Assembly (NCBI RefSeq): GCF_030915485.1
Contig: NZ_CP133266.1
Span: 4,220,001-4,284,000, forward strand
Length of the DNA: 64,000 nt
Direction of reading: 5' to 3'
DNA from: Neobacillus sp. PS3-40
GTDB taxonomy: Bacteria; Bacillota; Bacilli; Bacillales; Cytobacillaceae
The position numbers and the translations under genes were made by a program. Shown here in pieces: positions 53,233 through 61,961 of the stretch (position 1 is the stretch's first letter; each line of letters begins with the position of its first letter). The notes under the pieces were generated by a model. The model was not told the DNA's origin. It worked only from the letters and a program-made list of their open reading frames with translations, and made no database searches.

Positions 53233-54126
53233 TTATTTTTGAGTCAGCCTTTTTTTCAATCCACTTTGAAAGCAAATAACACTAAGTGTACCAACAAGTA
53301 AGGACAATGTTGAAACGTGTAATAGGACTGCACCTAAACTTAAATGTGTATAAATCAAAAGTGCACCACTTAACCCTTGAATAAAAATTAATAGGAAGCA
53401 AATAAGGCTTAAGCGATAAACGTCCGGACGAATAATTCGGTCTTTTTTTGCTAATCGGATGAGAACGTAAAGTAGAATGATTAGACCGAGTGCAAACAGG
53501 CGATGGGTGACATCCACCCAGAAGGCCATTCCAACATCTACAAAGTGTTCTGTCGGAATGGGAAATCCTCGAAATGCTCCACCAGATCCAGTTTTGGCAA
53601 CATACCCTCCAAAGTAAATCGCGGCATATAGAAATATAAAAGTAAACCACGAAAGATTAGTGAATGAGGAGGACATCTTCCCATCATATTGAATTTTCTT
53701 TTCTTCAAGGTAAATAAAATAAGCAATATTAAACAAAGCGGAAAAGGAAATGAGCGCGATTCCAAGATGTGCCGCTAAGAGTAATGGCGAAAGTGAAATC
53801 ATTACTGTTAACGCTCCAAGTGTGGATTCTCCCAAGATTCCTAAAATGGCAAAGAGAACTAACCATTTTATTGTCCTCGATTTATAACGAAACCACGAAA
53901 TGAAGGAAACAATGAATAATAAAATACTCGCAAGACCAACAACTATTCGATGCGTGTACTCAATAACAGAGTGGTAGTCATTAAAGTCAGGAATCAACTT
54001 TCCATTACATAGAGGATAACCAGATCCACAACCCATAGCTGAATTGGTCATTGTATCAATAAAACCAATAATATTAACTAAAAAGATTGAAGCTGCTGCA
54101 ATAAAAGAGAGCCAAAAGTAACGCAT
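53233..54126 (-). CDS. ctaA: Heme A synthase CtaA
   Basis: 297-residue polytopic protein with eight helices. The heme-binding His residues lie in IEYTHRIV, LLAAHLGI, VDVTHRLF and VLLHVST, and the Cys pair is in CGSGYPLC near residue 33. It oxidises heme O to heme A for aa3-type oxidases. It lies 13 nt downstream of ctaB in the same direction. Confidence 0.94.
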   Translation of the reverse strand: MRYFWLSFIAAASIFLVNIIGFIDTMTNSAMGCGSGYPLCNGKLIPDFNDYHSVIEYTHRIVVGLASILLFIVSFISWFRYKSRTIKWLVLFAILGILGESTLGALTVMISLSPLLLAAHLGIALISFSALFNIAYFIYLEEKKIQYDGKMSSSFTNLSWFTFIFLYAAIYFGGYVAKTGSGGAFRGFPIPTEHFVDVGMAFWVDVTHRLFALGLIILLYVLIRLAKKDRIIRPDVYRLSLICFLLIFIQGLSGALLIYTHLSLGAVLLHVSTLSLLVGTLSVICFQSGLKKRLTQK

Positions 54127-54139
54127 GATTCACATCCCC

Positions 54140-55063
54140 TTATAGAATTCCGATTACCATGAATGAGAACATCCCTAAAATATAAAACAAGGAACAAATA
54201 AAAGTAAGTTTGGCCCATTTGAAGTGATCATCTGCTTCTTTCAACATTTTCCATGTGCAATAAAGAAGAGCACTGTTAAAAAGTAGGGCACCAGCTAGGT
54301 AAAAATAATTTAAATCTCCAATTGCATAAAGAACGATGGAACATGTAAATAAGAGAAGCATATAAAAAAGACTTTGTCTTTTTGTAGAGCGAGCTCCTTT
54401 TACTACAGGCATCATGGGGATTCCGGCTTTAGTATATTCATCATTTTTATATAAAGCAAGTGCCCAGGAATGCGGTGGCGTCCATAGAAAAATGATCATA
54501 AACATTAACCATGCTGTCGTGTCTAAACTGCCAGTTACAGAAGCCCAACCAATTAAAATTGGAAATGCTCCAGCTCCTCCACCAATGACAATATTTTGCG
54601 GTGTTCTACGTTTTAACCACATGGTGTAAACGACAGCATAATAGAAATATCCAGCAGCATTTAAAAAGGCTGTAAGGGGATTTACAAAGAGAAAAGCGAT
54701 TACAACGGATAAAATACCGAGGGAAATACCAAACCAAAAAACAGCTGTAGGGTCGATTAATCCAGCAGGAATTGGACGCTTAGCTGTCCGCTCCATAATA
54801 GGGTCAATATCGCGATCATACCACATATTTATTGCCGCAGAGCCTCCAGCTGAAAGCGATGCACTCAAAAGCATGGCAAATATTACTGATATTGATGGAA
54901 CATCTCTTTGGGCAACAAGCGCCGCGCAGAGTGATGTAAAAACAAGCATTACCAATATTTTTGGTTTTGTTACTTCTATATAAGGCGAAATTATTTGAGT
55001 CCACCGCATAAACCGAGTAGGCGAATTTTGCTGAATATCTTGATAAACTGCCAAAGATCCCAC
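54140..55063 (-). CDS. ctaB: Protoheme IX farnesyltransferase CtaB
   Basis: 307-residue UbiA-family prenyltransferase with about nine helices. The substrate-binding motifs are NMWYDRDIDPIMERTAKRP and the second Asp-rich loop YKNDEYTKAGIPMMPVV. It turns heme B into heme O, the first step to heme A. It follows qoxD by about 110 nt, separated by a stable hairpin, and appears to belong to the oxidase operon. Confidence 0.94.
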   Translation of the reverse strand: MGSLAVYQDIQQNSPTRFMRWTQIISPYIEVTKPKILVMLVFTSLCAALVAQRDVPSISVIFAMLLSASLSAGGSAAINMWYDRDIDPIMERTAKRPIPAGLIDPTAVFWFGISLGILSVVIAFLFVNPLTAFLNAAGYFYYAVVYTMWLKRRTPQNIVIGGGAGAFPILIGWASVTGSLDTTAWLMFMIIFLWTPPHSWALALYKNDEYTKAGIPMMPVVKGARSTKRQSLFYMLLLFTCSIVLYAIGDLNYFYLAGALLFNSALLYCTWKMLKEADDHFKWAKLTFICSLFYILGMFSFMVIGIL

Positions 55064-55112
55064 ACTCCTTTTTTAAAAGAAAATAGTTACTCTGTATTTC
55101 AATAGTTTATAT

Positions 55113-55155
55113 GTGCAAGCAGCCCGAGCCCGAGAGCTAGCAGGGCGCTTGCACC
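55113..55155. other. Stable hairpin between qoxD and ctaB
   Basis: GTGCAAGC and GCTTGCAC form the outer stem with a GC-rich centre (CCCGAGCCCGAGAGCTAGCA then GGG). On the minus strand no T-run follows, so it is more likely an mRNA processing or stability element than a terminator. It could attenuate ctaBA. Confidence 0.55.
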
Positions 55156-55171
55156 TTTCTTTAGCTAATTA

Positions 55172-55477
55172 TTATTGAACTTGAGAATTAAACGACATAA
55201 TCCAGATTGAGCCAACTACAATAGTTGTTACAAAGACAAGACCTAAAACTAGGGCTACTACATTGTATCTCGGACCTTCTCCGTCACGAATATGCATGAA
55301 GAAGAACAATTGAACAATAAATTGCAAAATAGCTGCAATTAAGATACTAACAAGAAGTGCTGTTTTTCCTAACATATGTTCCAAGACCAAAACGAGTGGG
55401 ATGACAGTCAAAATAATCGAAAGTATAAAACCTATAACATACGCTTTGATTGATCCATTGTGATTATGGTTTGACAT
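55172..55477 (-). CDS. qoxD: Quinol oxidase subunit IV QoxD
   Basis: 101 residues, three helices; FFMHIRDGEGPRYNVVALVL is typical of CyoD/QoxD. It stabilises the complex. It starts 1 nt before the stop of qoxC, completing the qoxABCD order. Confidence 0.92.
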   Translation of the reverse strand: MSNHNHNGSIKAYVIGFILSIILTVIPLVLVLEHMLGKTALLVSILIAAILQFIVQLFFFMHIRDGEGPRYNVVALVLGLVFVTTIVVGSIWIMSFNSQVQ

Positions 55478-55478
55478 G

Positions 55479-56087
55479 TTACATCACCCCCATCAAGTAA
55501 ACTACTGTGAAGATGAAAATCCAAACAGCGTCTAAAAAGTGCCAGTACAGACTAATGATTGTAATCTTTCGTTTGGTAACAGAGGTAATCCCTTTGCGAG
55601 AAAGTTGAAAAATCAACCCAATCATCCAAAGAATACCAAACGTAACGTGGAGCCCATGTGTTCCTACTAATGAGAAAAAGGAAGTTAGGAAGGCACTTTT
55701 AGAAATAGTAGCCCCTTCAGCAACCATTGTTGTAAACTCATTGATTTCAAACCCAACAAATAGTGCACCTAGAGCAGCAGTGACGATCAACCAGTTGATA
55801 AGTGCTTTTTTGTTCCCTTTATGCATAGCTAAAACGGCTAAACCGCTCGTAAACGAACTAATTAATAGAATAAATGTTTCAATGATAAATCCTGGAATAT
55901 CAAAATCCTTAGATGTGAAACCACCATTTGTATGGTTATGCAATACAGCATAACCTGCAAAAAATGTAGCAAATAAAAGACAGTCGGTTACAAGAAAGAT
56001 CCAAAACCCTAAAACTTTTAACCCTTCCTGGTCTACATGACCATGCTCATCATGGTCAGAAACATGAGCAGAAACGCTTTGTTGCAT
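55479..56087 (-). CDS. qoxC: Quinol oxidase subunit III QoxC
   Basis: 202 residues with five helices and the COX3 motif GTHGLHVTFGILWM. A His/Asp-rich N-terminus (SAHVSDHDEHGHVDQEG) precedes the first helix. It is part of the aa3-600 quinol oxidase and follows qoxB by 2 nt. Confidence 0.93.
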   Translation of the reverse strand: MQQSVSAHVSDHDEHGHVDQEGLKVLGFWIFLVTDCLLFATFFAGYAVLHNHTNGGFTSKDFDIPGFIIETFILLISSFTSGLAVLAMHKGNKKALINWLIVTAALGALFVGFEINEFTTMVAEGATISKSAFLTSFFSLVGTHGLHVTFGILWMIGLIFQLSRKGITSVTKRKITIISLYWHFLDAVWIFIFTVVYLMGVM

Positions 56088-56089
56088 GC

Positions 56090-58051
56090 TTATAACCTCC
56101 CTAAAGCTTTTTCAGTTTGTTCGACTTCTTCAGCCGATATATAATAATCTGTATCATATTGGAATGAACGAGCGAATAATGTACCCGCAACACCTATTAA
56201 TCCTGCAAATCCCATCCAATTCCATTCAAATGTAAATCCAAATCCAGCAATAAACCAGAATACCGCCATGATGAAAGGAATACCAGTGTTTTTCGGCATA
56301 TGAATAGCCTCAAACTTGATTGGTTCCTTTTTGTATCCTGCTTTTTTCATATCTTCTTTACGGTACCACCATGCATCGCGGTCTTTTACTACGGGCAATG
56401 TGGCAAAGTTGTAAATAGGTGGTGGAGAGGCAATTGACCACTCTAATGTTCGGGCATCCCAAAAGTCGCCTGTTACATCGCGTTTACCATATTTAATACT
56501 GTAAAGAATTTGCCAGACTTGGAATAGGAAAGCAATACCCATCAAGAAGGCTCCGATAGTTGAGATAAAGTTAAGTGGAGCCCAACCCATATCCCAGCCC
56601 ATTGCATCATTATACGTATAAATGCGTCGTGTCATTCCCATGAAACCTAGGGCATACTGAGGCATGAAACAAACATAGAAACCAATTTGCCACAACCAAA
56701 ATCCCCATTTTCCTAAACGTTCATTTAATTCAAATCCGAAAATTTTCGGGAACCAATAGTACATACCTGCAATGTAACCGAATACTACACCACCGATTAA
56801 CACTTGGTGGAAGTGAGCAATAAGGAAATAGCTGTTGTGATATTGATAATCAGCAGGTGCTGCAGCGAGCATTACTCCTGTTGCTCCACCGACAAGAAAA
56901 CATGGAACAAATGCCATCGTCCACAGCATTGGAAGTGTAAATTTAATTCGACCATGGAACATAGTAAACAACCAGTTGAATATTTTTACTCCAGTTGGAA
57001 TTGCGATAATCATGGTACAAATCGCAAATACAATATTTACATTAGCACCAGCACCCATTGTAAAGAAGTGGTGTGCCCATGTGTAATAGGAAACCACACT
57101 TATGGCAATCATTGAAAACACCATTGAGCTGTATCCAAAGATGCGTTTTCTGGAGAATGTTGCAACAACCTCAGAGTAAACTCCGAAAGCAGGCAAGACA
57201 ACGATGTAAACCTCAGGGTGGCCCCACATCCAAATCAAATTCACATACATCATTGGGTTACCACCAGCTGTCATCGTGAAGAAGTGACCACCAAGTAAAC
57301 GGTCAATAGTAAGCATTGCTAATGTAACAGTTAAAATAGGGAATACTCCTAAAATAGCGATAGAAGCTGATAATACGGACCATGAAAATAGCGGCATATC
57401 TCTTAACCGCATTGATGGCGTGCGCATTTTTAAAATTGTCACAATAAAGTTAATTCCGGTTGCTAAACTACCGATACCTGAAATCTGAATACCCCAAATC
57501 CAGAAATTTTGACCTGGGCCAGGACTAAAGGCTTTTTCAGATAAAGGTGGGTATGAAAGCCAACCTGCATCAGCAGATCCACCAATTACAAAAGAAATAT
57601 TAAAGAGCATGGCACCAATGAAGAATAACCAAAAGCTTACTGCATTTAAAAACGGAAAGGCTACATCTCTTGCTCCAATTTGCAAGGGAATTACCATGTT
57701 AAATAAAGCAAACATAAACGGCATTGCCATAAATAAAATCATGATTGTGCCGTGAGTAGTGAAAATTTCATTATAGTGTTCAGAAGGTAAAAAATGATTA
57801 TTAGGAATAGCTAATTGTAGCCGCATTAAAATAGCATCTACTCCACCGCGAAAAAGCATAAGTAATGCAGAGATAAGGTACATTATTCCGATCTTTTTAT
57901 GATCAACAGTTGTTAGCCATTCTCTCCAAAGCCAATTCCATTTTTTAAATTTGGTGAGAAAGAATACAATGGCGATTGTCGCCAATGCAATCGACGCATC
58001 GGCACCATATATCATAGGGTCGCCTGTAACAAAAAAATGCGATTTTTGCAT
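56090..58051 (-). CDS. qoxB: Quinol oxidase subunit I QoxB
   Basis: 653 residues, 14-15 helices. Catalytic heme-copper motif WMWGHPEVYIVVLPAFG (CuB His and cross-linked Tyr) and the HFHQVLIGGVVFGY segment of heme ligands; the heme a low-spin His is in FTTHGTIMILFM. It reduces O2 and pumps protons. The ATG at 58051 with CAGGAGGAAA upstream is preferred to an earlier in-frame start that overlaps qoxA. Confidence 0.95.
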   Translation of the reverse strand: MQKSHFFVTGDPMIYGADASIALATIAIVFFLTKFKKWNWLWREWLTTVDHKKIGIMYLISALLMLFRGGVDAILMRLQLAIPNNHFLPSEHYNEIFTTHGTIMILFMAMPFMFALFNMVIPLQIGARDVAFPFLNAVSFWLFFIGAMLFNISFVIGGSADAGWLSYPPLSEKAFSPGPGQNFWIWGIQISGIGSLATGINFIVTILKMRTPSMRLRDMPLFSWSVLSASIAILGVFPILTVTLAMLTIDRLLGGHFFTMTAGGNPMMYVNLIWMWGHPEVYIVVLPAFGVYSEVVATFSRKRIFGYSSMVFSMIAISVVSYYTWAHHFFTMGAGANVNIVFAICTMIIAIPTGVKIFNWLFTMFHGRIKFTLPMLWTMAFVPCFLVGGATGVMLAAAPADYQYHNSYFLIAHFHQVLIGGVVFGYIAGMYYWFPKIFGFELNERLGKWGFWLWQIGFYVCFMPQYALGFMGMTRRIYTYNDAMGWDMGWAPLNFISTIGAFLMGIAFLFQVWQILYSIKYGKRDVTGDFWDARTLEWSIASPPPIYNFATLPVVKDRDAWWYRKEDMKKAGYKKEPIKFEAIHMPKNTGIPFIMAVFWFIAGFGFTFEWNWMGFAGLIGVAGTLFARSFQYDTDYYISAEEVEQTEKALGRL

Positions 58052-58076
58052 AAAAATTTCCTCCTGATTCGTTATT

Positions 58077-58988
58077 TTACTTTCCCATATCCATGCCGGA
58101 CATATCCATGTTGTCACCCATATCATTCATATGATGATAATATTTTCCACCATTTTTATTAACGATATCTTTAAACAAACCCTTTGGATAAGAAGAAAAG
58201 CTTAATTCTTTTTCGATACTTGGTTTAGCCAACGTTTTATATCCTGCTTTTGTTAAGACAGGGGAGGTTTTCTTTATGCCCTCTGCCCATGTATTAAAAT
58301 CAGATTGTTTTACAGCTTTTACTCTAAATTGCATATGTGCAAAGCCTTTTCCGGTAAAGTTGGCACCAGAGCCAAAATATTCTCCAACTTTATCCGCTTG
58401 AAGCCAAAGTCCCATAGACATACCAGGCATCGTATATTCTTGTCCTCCTAATTGAGGAATCCAGAAAGAATTCATTGGTGCATCAGAAGTTAAAATGAAC
58501 TGAACAGGAACTCCCGCAGGAATCTCCGCGTAATTAACGGTTGCAACCTTTTGCCCAGGATATGTAAACATCCATTTCCAATCCAAAGATGTTACCTGAA
58601 CTACAATTGGTTTTACATCTTTTACAGGGGGTTTTGTTAAATTAATTGTGGTTTTAGCGGTGTAAACACCAAGAATGGCGATAATAACAACCGGAATTCC
58701 CCACCATATAATTTCCAACAACTTACTATCAGCCCATTCTGGGTGATAAGGAGCGTTGTTGCCAGGCCTGTCTCGATAACGCACTACAATATAGATAAAT
58801 ATTCCTAAAACAGGAATAATAACGATAGCGCATAAAATTACTGAAATAATAATTAATTGTAACTCCTGGTGGGCGACAGGTCCTTTTGGGTCAAGAACAA
58901 TAAATTTGCTTTTATCGCAACCGGACAAAAGTACCATCCCCAATAAAGCTAAGAAAGAAAATTTAGCAGTTTGGATCCATTTACTCAA
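58077..58988 (-). CDS. qoxA: Quinol oxidase subunit II QoxA
   Basis: About 303 residues. Lipoprotein signal (LLSGC), two membrane helices, and a cupredoxin domain in which the CuA site is absent: the segment reads SFWIPQLGGQEYTMPGM without Cys pairs, which defines quinol rather than cytochrome c oxidases. The C-terminus is unusual: HHMNDMGDNMDMSGMDMGK, rich in Met, Asp and His. The TTG start at 58988 follows AAAGGGGAAC. It is the first gene of the operon. Confidence 0.93.
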   Translation of the reverse strand: MSKWIQTAKFSFLALLGMVLLSGCDKSKFIVLDPKGPVAHQELQLIIISVILCAIVIIPVLGIFIYIVVRYRDRPGNNAPYHPEWADSKLLEIIWWGIPVVIIAILGVYTAKTTINLTKPPVKDVKPIVVQVTSLDWKWMFTYPGQKVATVNYAEIPAGVPVQFILTSDAPMNSFWIPQLGGQEYTMPGMSMGLWLQADKVGEYFGSGANFTGKGFAHMQFRVKAVKQSDFNTWAEGIKKTSPVLTKAGYKTLAKPSIEKELSFSSYPKGLFKDIVNKNGGKYYHHMNDMGDNMDMSGMDMGK

Positions 58989-59492
58989 TGTAAGTTCCCC
59001 TTTCATTTGGGATAATTTTTGTATTAACACTATAATGATAGTGAAATTCTTTTACTAATATATCATAAAGTTTATCAAATTAGAATAAATATTTACTGAA
59101 AATCACTTTAAAATAAAATTAATTAAAAAAATAATTCAAAAAGCGGGTTTTATCTTAAAAGGGGGCCTTGCATTTTTCAATATACTGAAGGATTTGAGAG
59201 TTAAAAGAGGAGTAAATAGTGATTTTGGTATGCGTTAAACATCACAGTATAGATGTGATGTTTAACACATGAAAATCAATCATTTTGTGATATGAGGTTA
59301 ACAGCATGTTTATGATAGTAACATGGATTTTCAAGTATAAAAAGAAAAATCGATCGAAATTCATCTTCCTTTTTTTATGAAATTTTATATTGCAAAATAG
59401 TAAATCCTCAAAAAAATAGGCAATGAAGTTGCGTTCCCATTCATAAGAATGGGATAATAAAGTGAATACATATTGAATAGGAGAGTTAAGTT
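58989..59492. other. Divergent promoter region of the qox operon with a 13-bp palindrome
   Basis: About 500 bp without a gene. GTTAAACATCACA, GTATAGA, TGTGATGTTTAAC at 59234-59266 is a perfect hairpin palindrome of operator type. It is not the FNR or Rex consensus. The rest is AT-rich and no further sites were recognised. Confidence 0.55.
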
Positions 59493-59804
59493 ATGAATTG
59501 TAAAATAAATCGCAATGCGGCAAAAGAGTTAAAAAAGATGCTGGAAAGAGAAGATGCAAATGGAAAAATGTTCCGTGTGTTTGTCAGCCATATGCATGGA
59601 GATCATGCTCATTATGAAATAAAGCTTGATACACCTACTGAAAACGATGAAATAGTCAAGACTGACAAAGATATAGATATTATCCTTGAAAAGGGTCAAG
59701 AATTCTTAGACGGAGTGTGGATTCAATTTTTCCATGTACCACAAGATGAGTGGGTTATCACCAATCCTTCTAAAGATGCACACGGTCATGGCCACCATCA
59801 TTAA
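59493..59804 (+). CDS. HesB/IscA-like small protein with His in place of Cys ligands
   Basis: 103 residues. The pattern INRNAAKELKKMLE ... FRVFVSHMHGDHAHYEIKLD ... GVWIQFFHVPQDEWVITNP follows the HesB/IscA fold. The three conserved Cys are absent; only Cys3 is present. A cluster of His lies where the first Cys would be (His33, 35, 38, 40), and a C-terminal tail is HGHGHHH. It may bind a metal such as iron, copper or nickel. It lies divergently from the qox operon. Confidence 0.6.
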   Translation: MNCKINRNAAKELKKMLEREDANGKMFRVFVSHMHGDHAHYEIKLDTPTENDEIVKTDKDIDIILEKGQEFLDGVWIQFFHVPQDEWVITNPSKDAHGHGHHH

Positions 59805-59890
59805 AAAAAGATCCAGGGAACTTCAGTAATGTGAATATTGTTACCCTGTTATTTTTTGAATGGAGAAGCTTCTTTCTCTAAAGTACCCTG

Positions 59891-59923
59891 CCACCTATCC
59901 TAAACAGATAGGTGGTTTTTTTT
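59891..59923 (+). terminator. Rho-independent terminator
   Basis: CCACCTATC, CTAAACA, GATAGGTGG and a run of eight T residues. It ends the HesB-like gene. Confidence 0.92.
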
Positions 59924-59930
59924 ATTTTAT

Positions 59931-60096
59931 TAGGCTCTTTTCTTAAACTTTGTTGCTATTTGAAACTAAATTAGAATGGTACTCCAGTTTACCGATGAAA
60001 ACTGTAGGAAGTTTTTAAGAAAAGAGCACGATACCATAGTTATTTCGGGTTTTTAGACTAGGTACGAAAAACAACAATCTAGGCGAGTCAGCCTTT
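59931..60096 (+). repeat. Dispersed repeat family C, copy 2
   Basis: Starts TAGGCTCTTTTCTTAAACTT and contains TTTAAGAAAAGAGCACGAT and TACGAAAAACAACAATCTAG before CGAGTCAGCCTTT. It matches the element at 2413-2599 at both ends. It lies upstream of the second ECF sigma gene. Confidence 0.7.
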
Positions 60097-60167
60097 TATT
60101 AAAATAATTGCCTAAAAAATGTAGCGTTAGGGGGAGCTGATCAGTCTATTAGGGTGGAGGTGGTCAA

Positions 60168-60734
60168 ATGGGAAGGCCTTCCCGCCAGGATGATAATCCA
60201 ATCTTCTCAAAGGAACCATCCAAAGCAGTAGAAGAAATGATGGATTGTTATGGTTCACTTGTAATTCGTACTGCCTATTTTTACGTAGGTGATCGTCATC
60301 TAGCAGAGGATATTAGTCAAGAAGCATTTATGAAAGCCTATCGCAATTGGGAGAAATTTCGGGGTGATAGTAGTGTAAAGACCTGGATAATTAGGATAAC
60401 AATCAATTTATGCCATGATAAAATGCGACTAAAAGGATGGACAGAGCAGCCAACAGAACCAAGTTATTTAAATGGCCCATTACACTACAACCTTGAAGAA
60501 GAGGTTATTAAAAGACTTAACAAAACTCAAATTCTAAAACACGTTCTAAATTTACCTTCACATTATCAAGAAGTTTTATATTTGTATTATTATCTTGACT
60601 TAAATACGGTAGAAATAGCCTATATCACAAGAAATCCTGAAGGAACAGTCCGTGGAAGGCTTCATCGTGGAAGAAAATTACTAGGTGAAACACTTAAAAA
60701 GGAGGGGTTCGATTATGACCAATCCGAAAAATGA
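60168..60734 (+). CDS. ECF-type RNA polymerase sigma factor
   Basis: 188 residues. Region 2 is YGSLVIRTAYFYVGDRHLAE followed by DISQEAFMKAYRNWEKFRG; region 4 is LPSHYQEVLYLYYYLDLNTV with GTVRGRLHRGRKLL. It resembles SigV/SigX-type factors. GGGTGGAGG precedes the ATG. It overlaps the next gene by about 20 nt and is presumably controlled by it. Confidence 0.9.
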   Translation: MGRPSRQDDNPIFSKEPSKAVEEMMDCYGSLVIRTAYFYVGDRHLAEDISQEAFMKAYRNWEKFRGDSSVKTWIIRITINLCHDKMRLKGWTEQPTEPSYLNGPLHYNLEEEVIKRLNKTQILKHVLNLPSHYQEVLYLYYYLDLNTVEIAYITRNPEGTVRGRLHRGRKLLGETLKKEGFDYDQSEK

Positions 60735-61416
60735 ACTCAAGACTCAATTAAATAAAGAATTTGATCTAGTTTTGTTTGAGTCACTAGACTTCCACTTAGA
60801 ACTGAAGGGTAGAGTAAGAGAGAATATCAAATTTAATAAGAAACAAACTGGGTTAAAAAATAAAACCACAAATCGTATGATCAGAGCTATCATTTTTGCA
60901 GCAGTAATTTGTTTATTTTTGCCGTCATCGATTACAATTCGAGATTCTGATATCTATCAAACATCTAATCAAGGTAGCAAAATGGATACATTATTAAAAA
61001 GTGATAGAAATACTAAATTAATCATGGAGCCTGATACGATAAAATCTTGGGATTTGAAAAAAGAAAGTGATGCGTTGGAATCGTTGGGTGGTAACTTGGT
61101 ACTTCCAACATATATTCCAAACAATTTTAAACCTGAAAGGCTTCGTGTATTGGGTACTAGTAAGGAGCAGGCTGATAAGGCAATCTTCACTTATGTATCA
61201 GGGAGCCAATCTTATTTGATTATTGTGGAGAAAAGTTCCATTCAAACTAAACCAGTAGGTTATATAGAAGTAGATCTCAATGGTGTAACAGGTTACTTGA
61301 AAAGTGTTGAAAACAATGAGGCAGAGCTTCAGTGGGTTCAGAATGGCTTTCGCTACACAATTAATGGATTAATCTCAGCTGAAGAAGTAGTAAAAATAGC
61401 TAGATCACGTAAGTAA
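60715..61416 (+). CDS. Anti-sigma-type membrane protein with DUF4367 domain
   Basis: 233 residues from the ATG at 60715, preceded by AAAAGGAGGGG. A short cytosolic N-terminus, one helix (about 48-64) and an extracytoplasmic DUF4367 domain (LVLPTYIPNNFKPERLRVLG ... FRYTINGLISAEEVVKIARS) similar to the RsiV/RsiX-like sensor domains. It probably binds the ECF sigma factor encoded upstream, whose end it overlaps. Confidence 0.78.
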   Translation: MTNPKNELKTQLNKEFDLVLFESLDFHLELKGRVRENIKFNKKQTGLKNKTTNRMIRAIIFAAVICLFLPSSITIRDSDIYQTSNQGSKMDTLLKSDRNTKLIMEPDTIKSWDLKKESDALESLGGNLVLPTYIPNNFKPERLRVLGTSKEQADKAIFTYVSGSQSYLIIVEKSSIQTKPVGYIEVDLNGVTGYLKSVENNEAELQWVQNGFRYTINGLISAEEVVKIARSRK

Positions 61417-61438
61417 TAAATAATCGGGGGAATTTAAT

Positions 61439-61885
61439 ATGAAAAAACTAGCAACACTTCTAATGGTGCTTTGCTATTCTTTGATCACAACCATAACAGT
61501 ATTTGCAAATTCAACTACTATCCTAGAAAAACAAAAAGAAGTAGATCATTATATCTTCGAAGTGAAAAAAGACGAACTAGCAAAAAAGGGAATTACCGTT
61601 ACACATACAGTCCCGCTAGAAAACCAAGTTGAAATTGGGATTACTCCCTATAATAGAGAAAATGCAAATTACTTTTATAAGGCTTTTGGAAAGGTTGATG
61701 TGAAAGTGGTCGAAGGTGAGCAGGCTGTAACCATGACTGAAAACAGTACGCAAAAAACGTCGATAATAGCTGATGAAACTCCCAAAAAAGATTCCCCCAA
61801 TTATACGGCAATCTATTTAACCGGAGCCGTCATTGTTGGGGCAGGAATCCTCTTGGTAATGAAAATGAAAAAAGCTATAAAATAG
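61439..61885 (+). CDS. Secreted membrane-anchored protein of unknown function in the ECF operon
   Basis: 148 residues: signal peptide (cleavage near residue 24, VFANST), a mixed-strand domain, then a C-terminal membrane helix (about 122-142) with a KMKKAIK stop-transfer end. There is no LPxTG. It follows the anti-sigma gene by 22 nt and has its own GGGGGAA-type site, so it may serve the same envelope regulon. Confidence 0.7.
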   Translation: MKKLATLLMVLCYSLITTITVFANSTTILEKQKEVDHYIFEVKKDELAKKGITVTHTVPLENQVEIGITPYNRENANYFYKAFGKVDVKVVEGEQAVTMTENSTQKTSIIADETPKKDSPNYTAIYLTGAVIVGAGILLVMKMKKAIK

Positions 61886-61927
61886 TAGGCTTTGTTAAAT
61901 CTATTTGATAAAAACGATATTTGACTC

Positions 61928-61961
61928 AAGCGTGTGTCACCACAGTGACACACGCTTTTAC
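61928..61961. terminator. Bidirectional terminator
   Basis: AAGCGTGTGTCAC, loop CACA, GTGACACACGCTT, then TTT: a perfect 13-bp stem between the convergent ECF operon and the deacetylase gene. Confidence 0.88.

Noticed and set aside
58077-58988. Subunit II as a cytochrome c oxidase (CtaC)
   Set aside because: The CuA-binding Cys pair and a cytochrome c domain are absent; the GGQEYTMPGM pattern marks a quinol oxidase.
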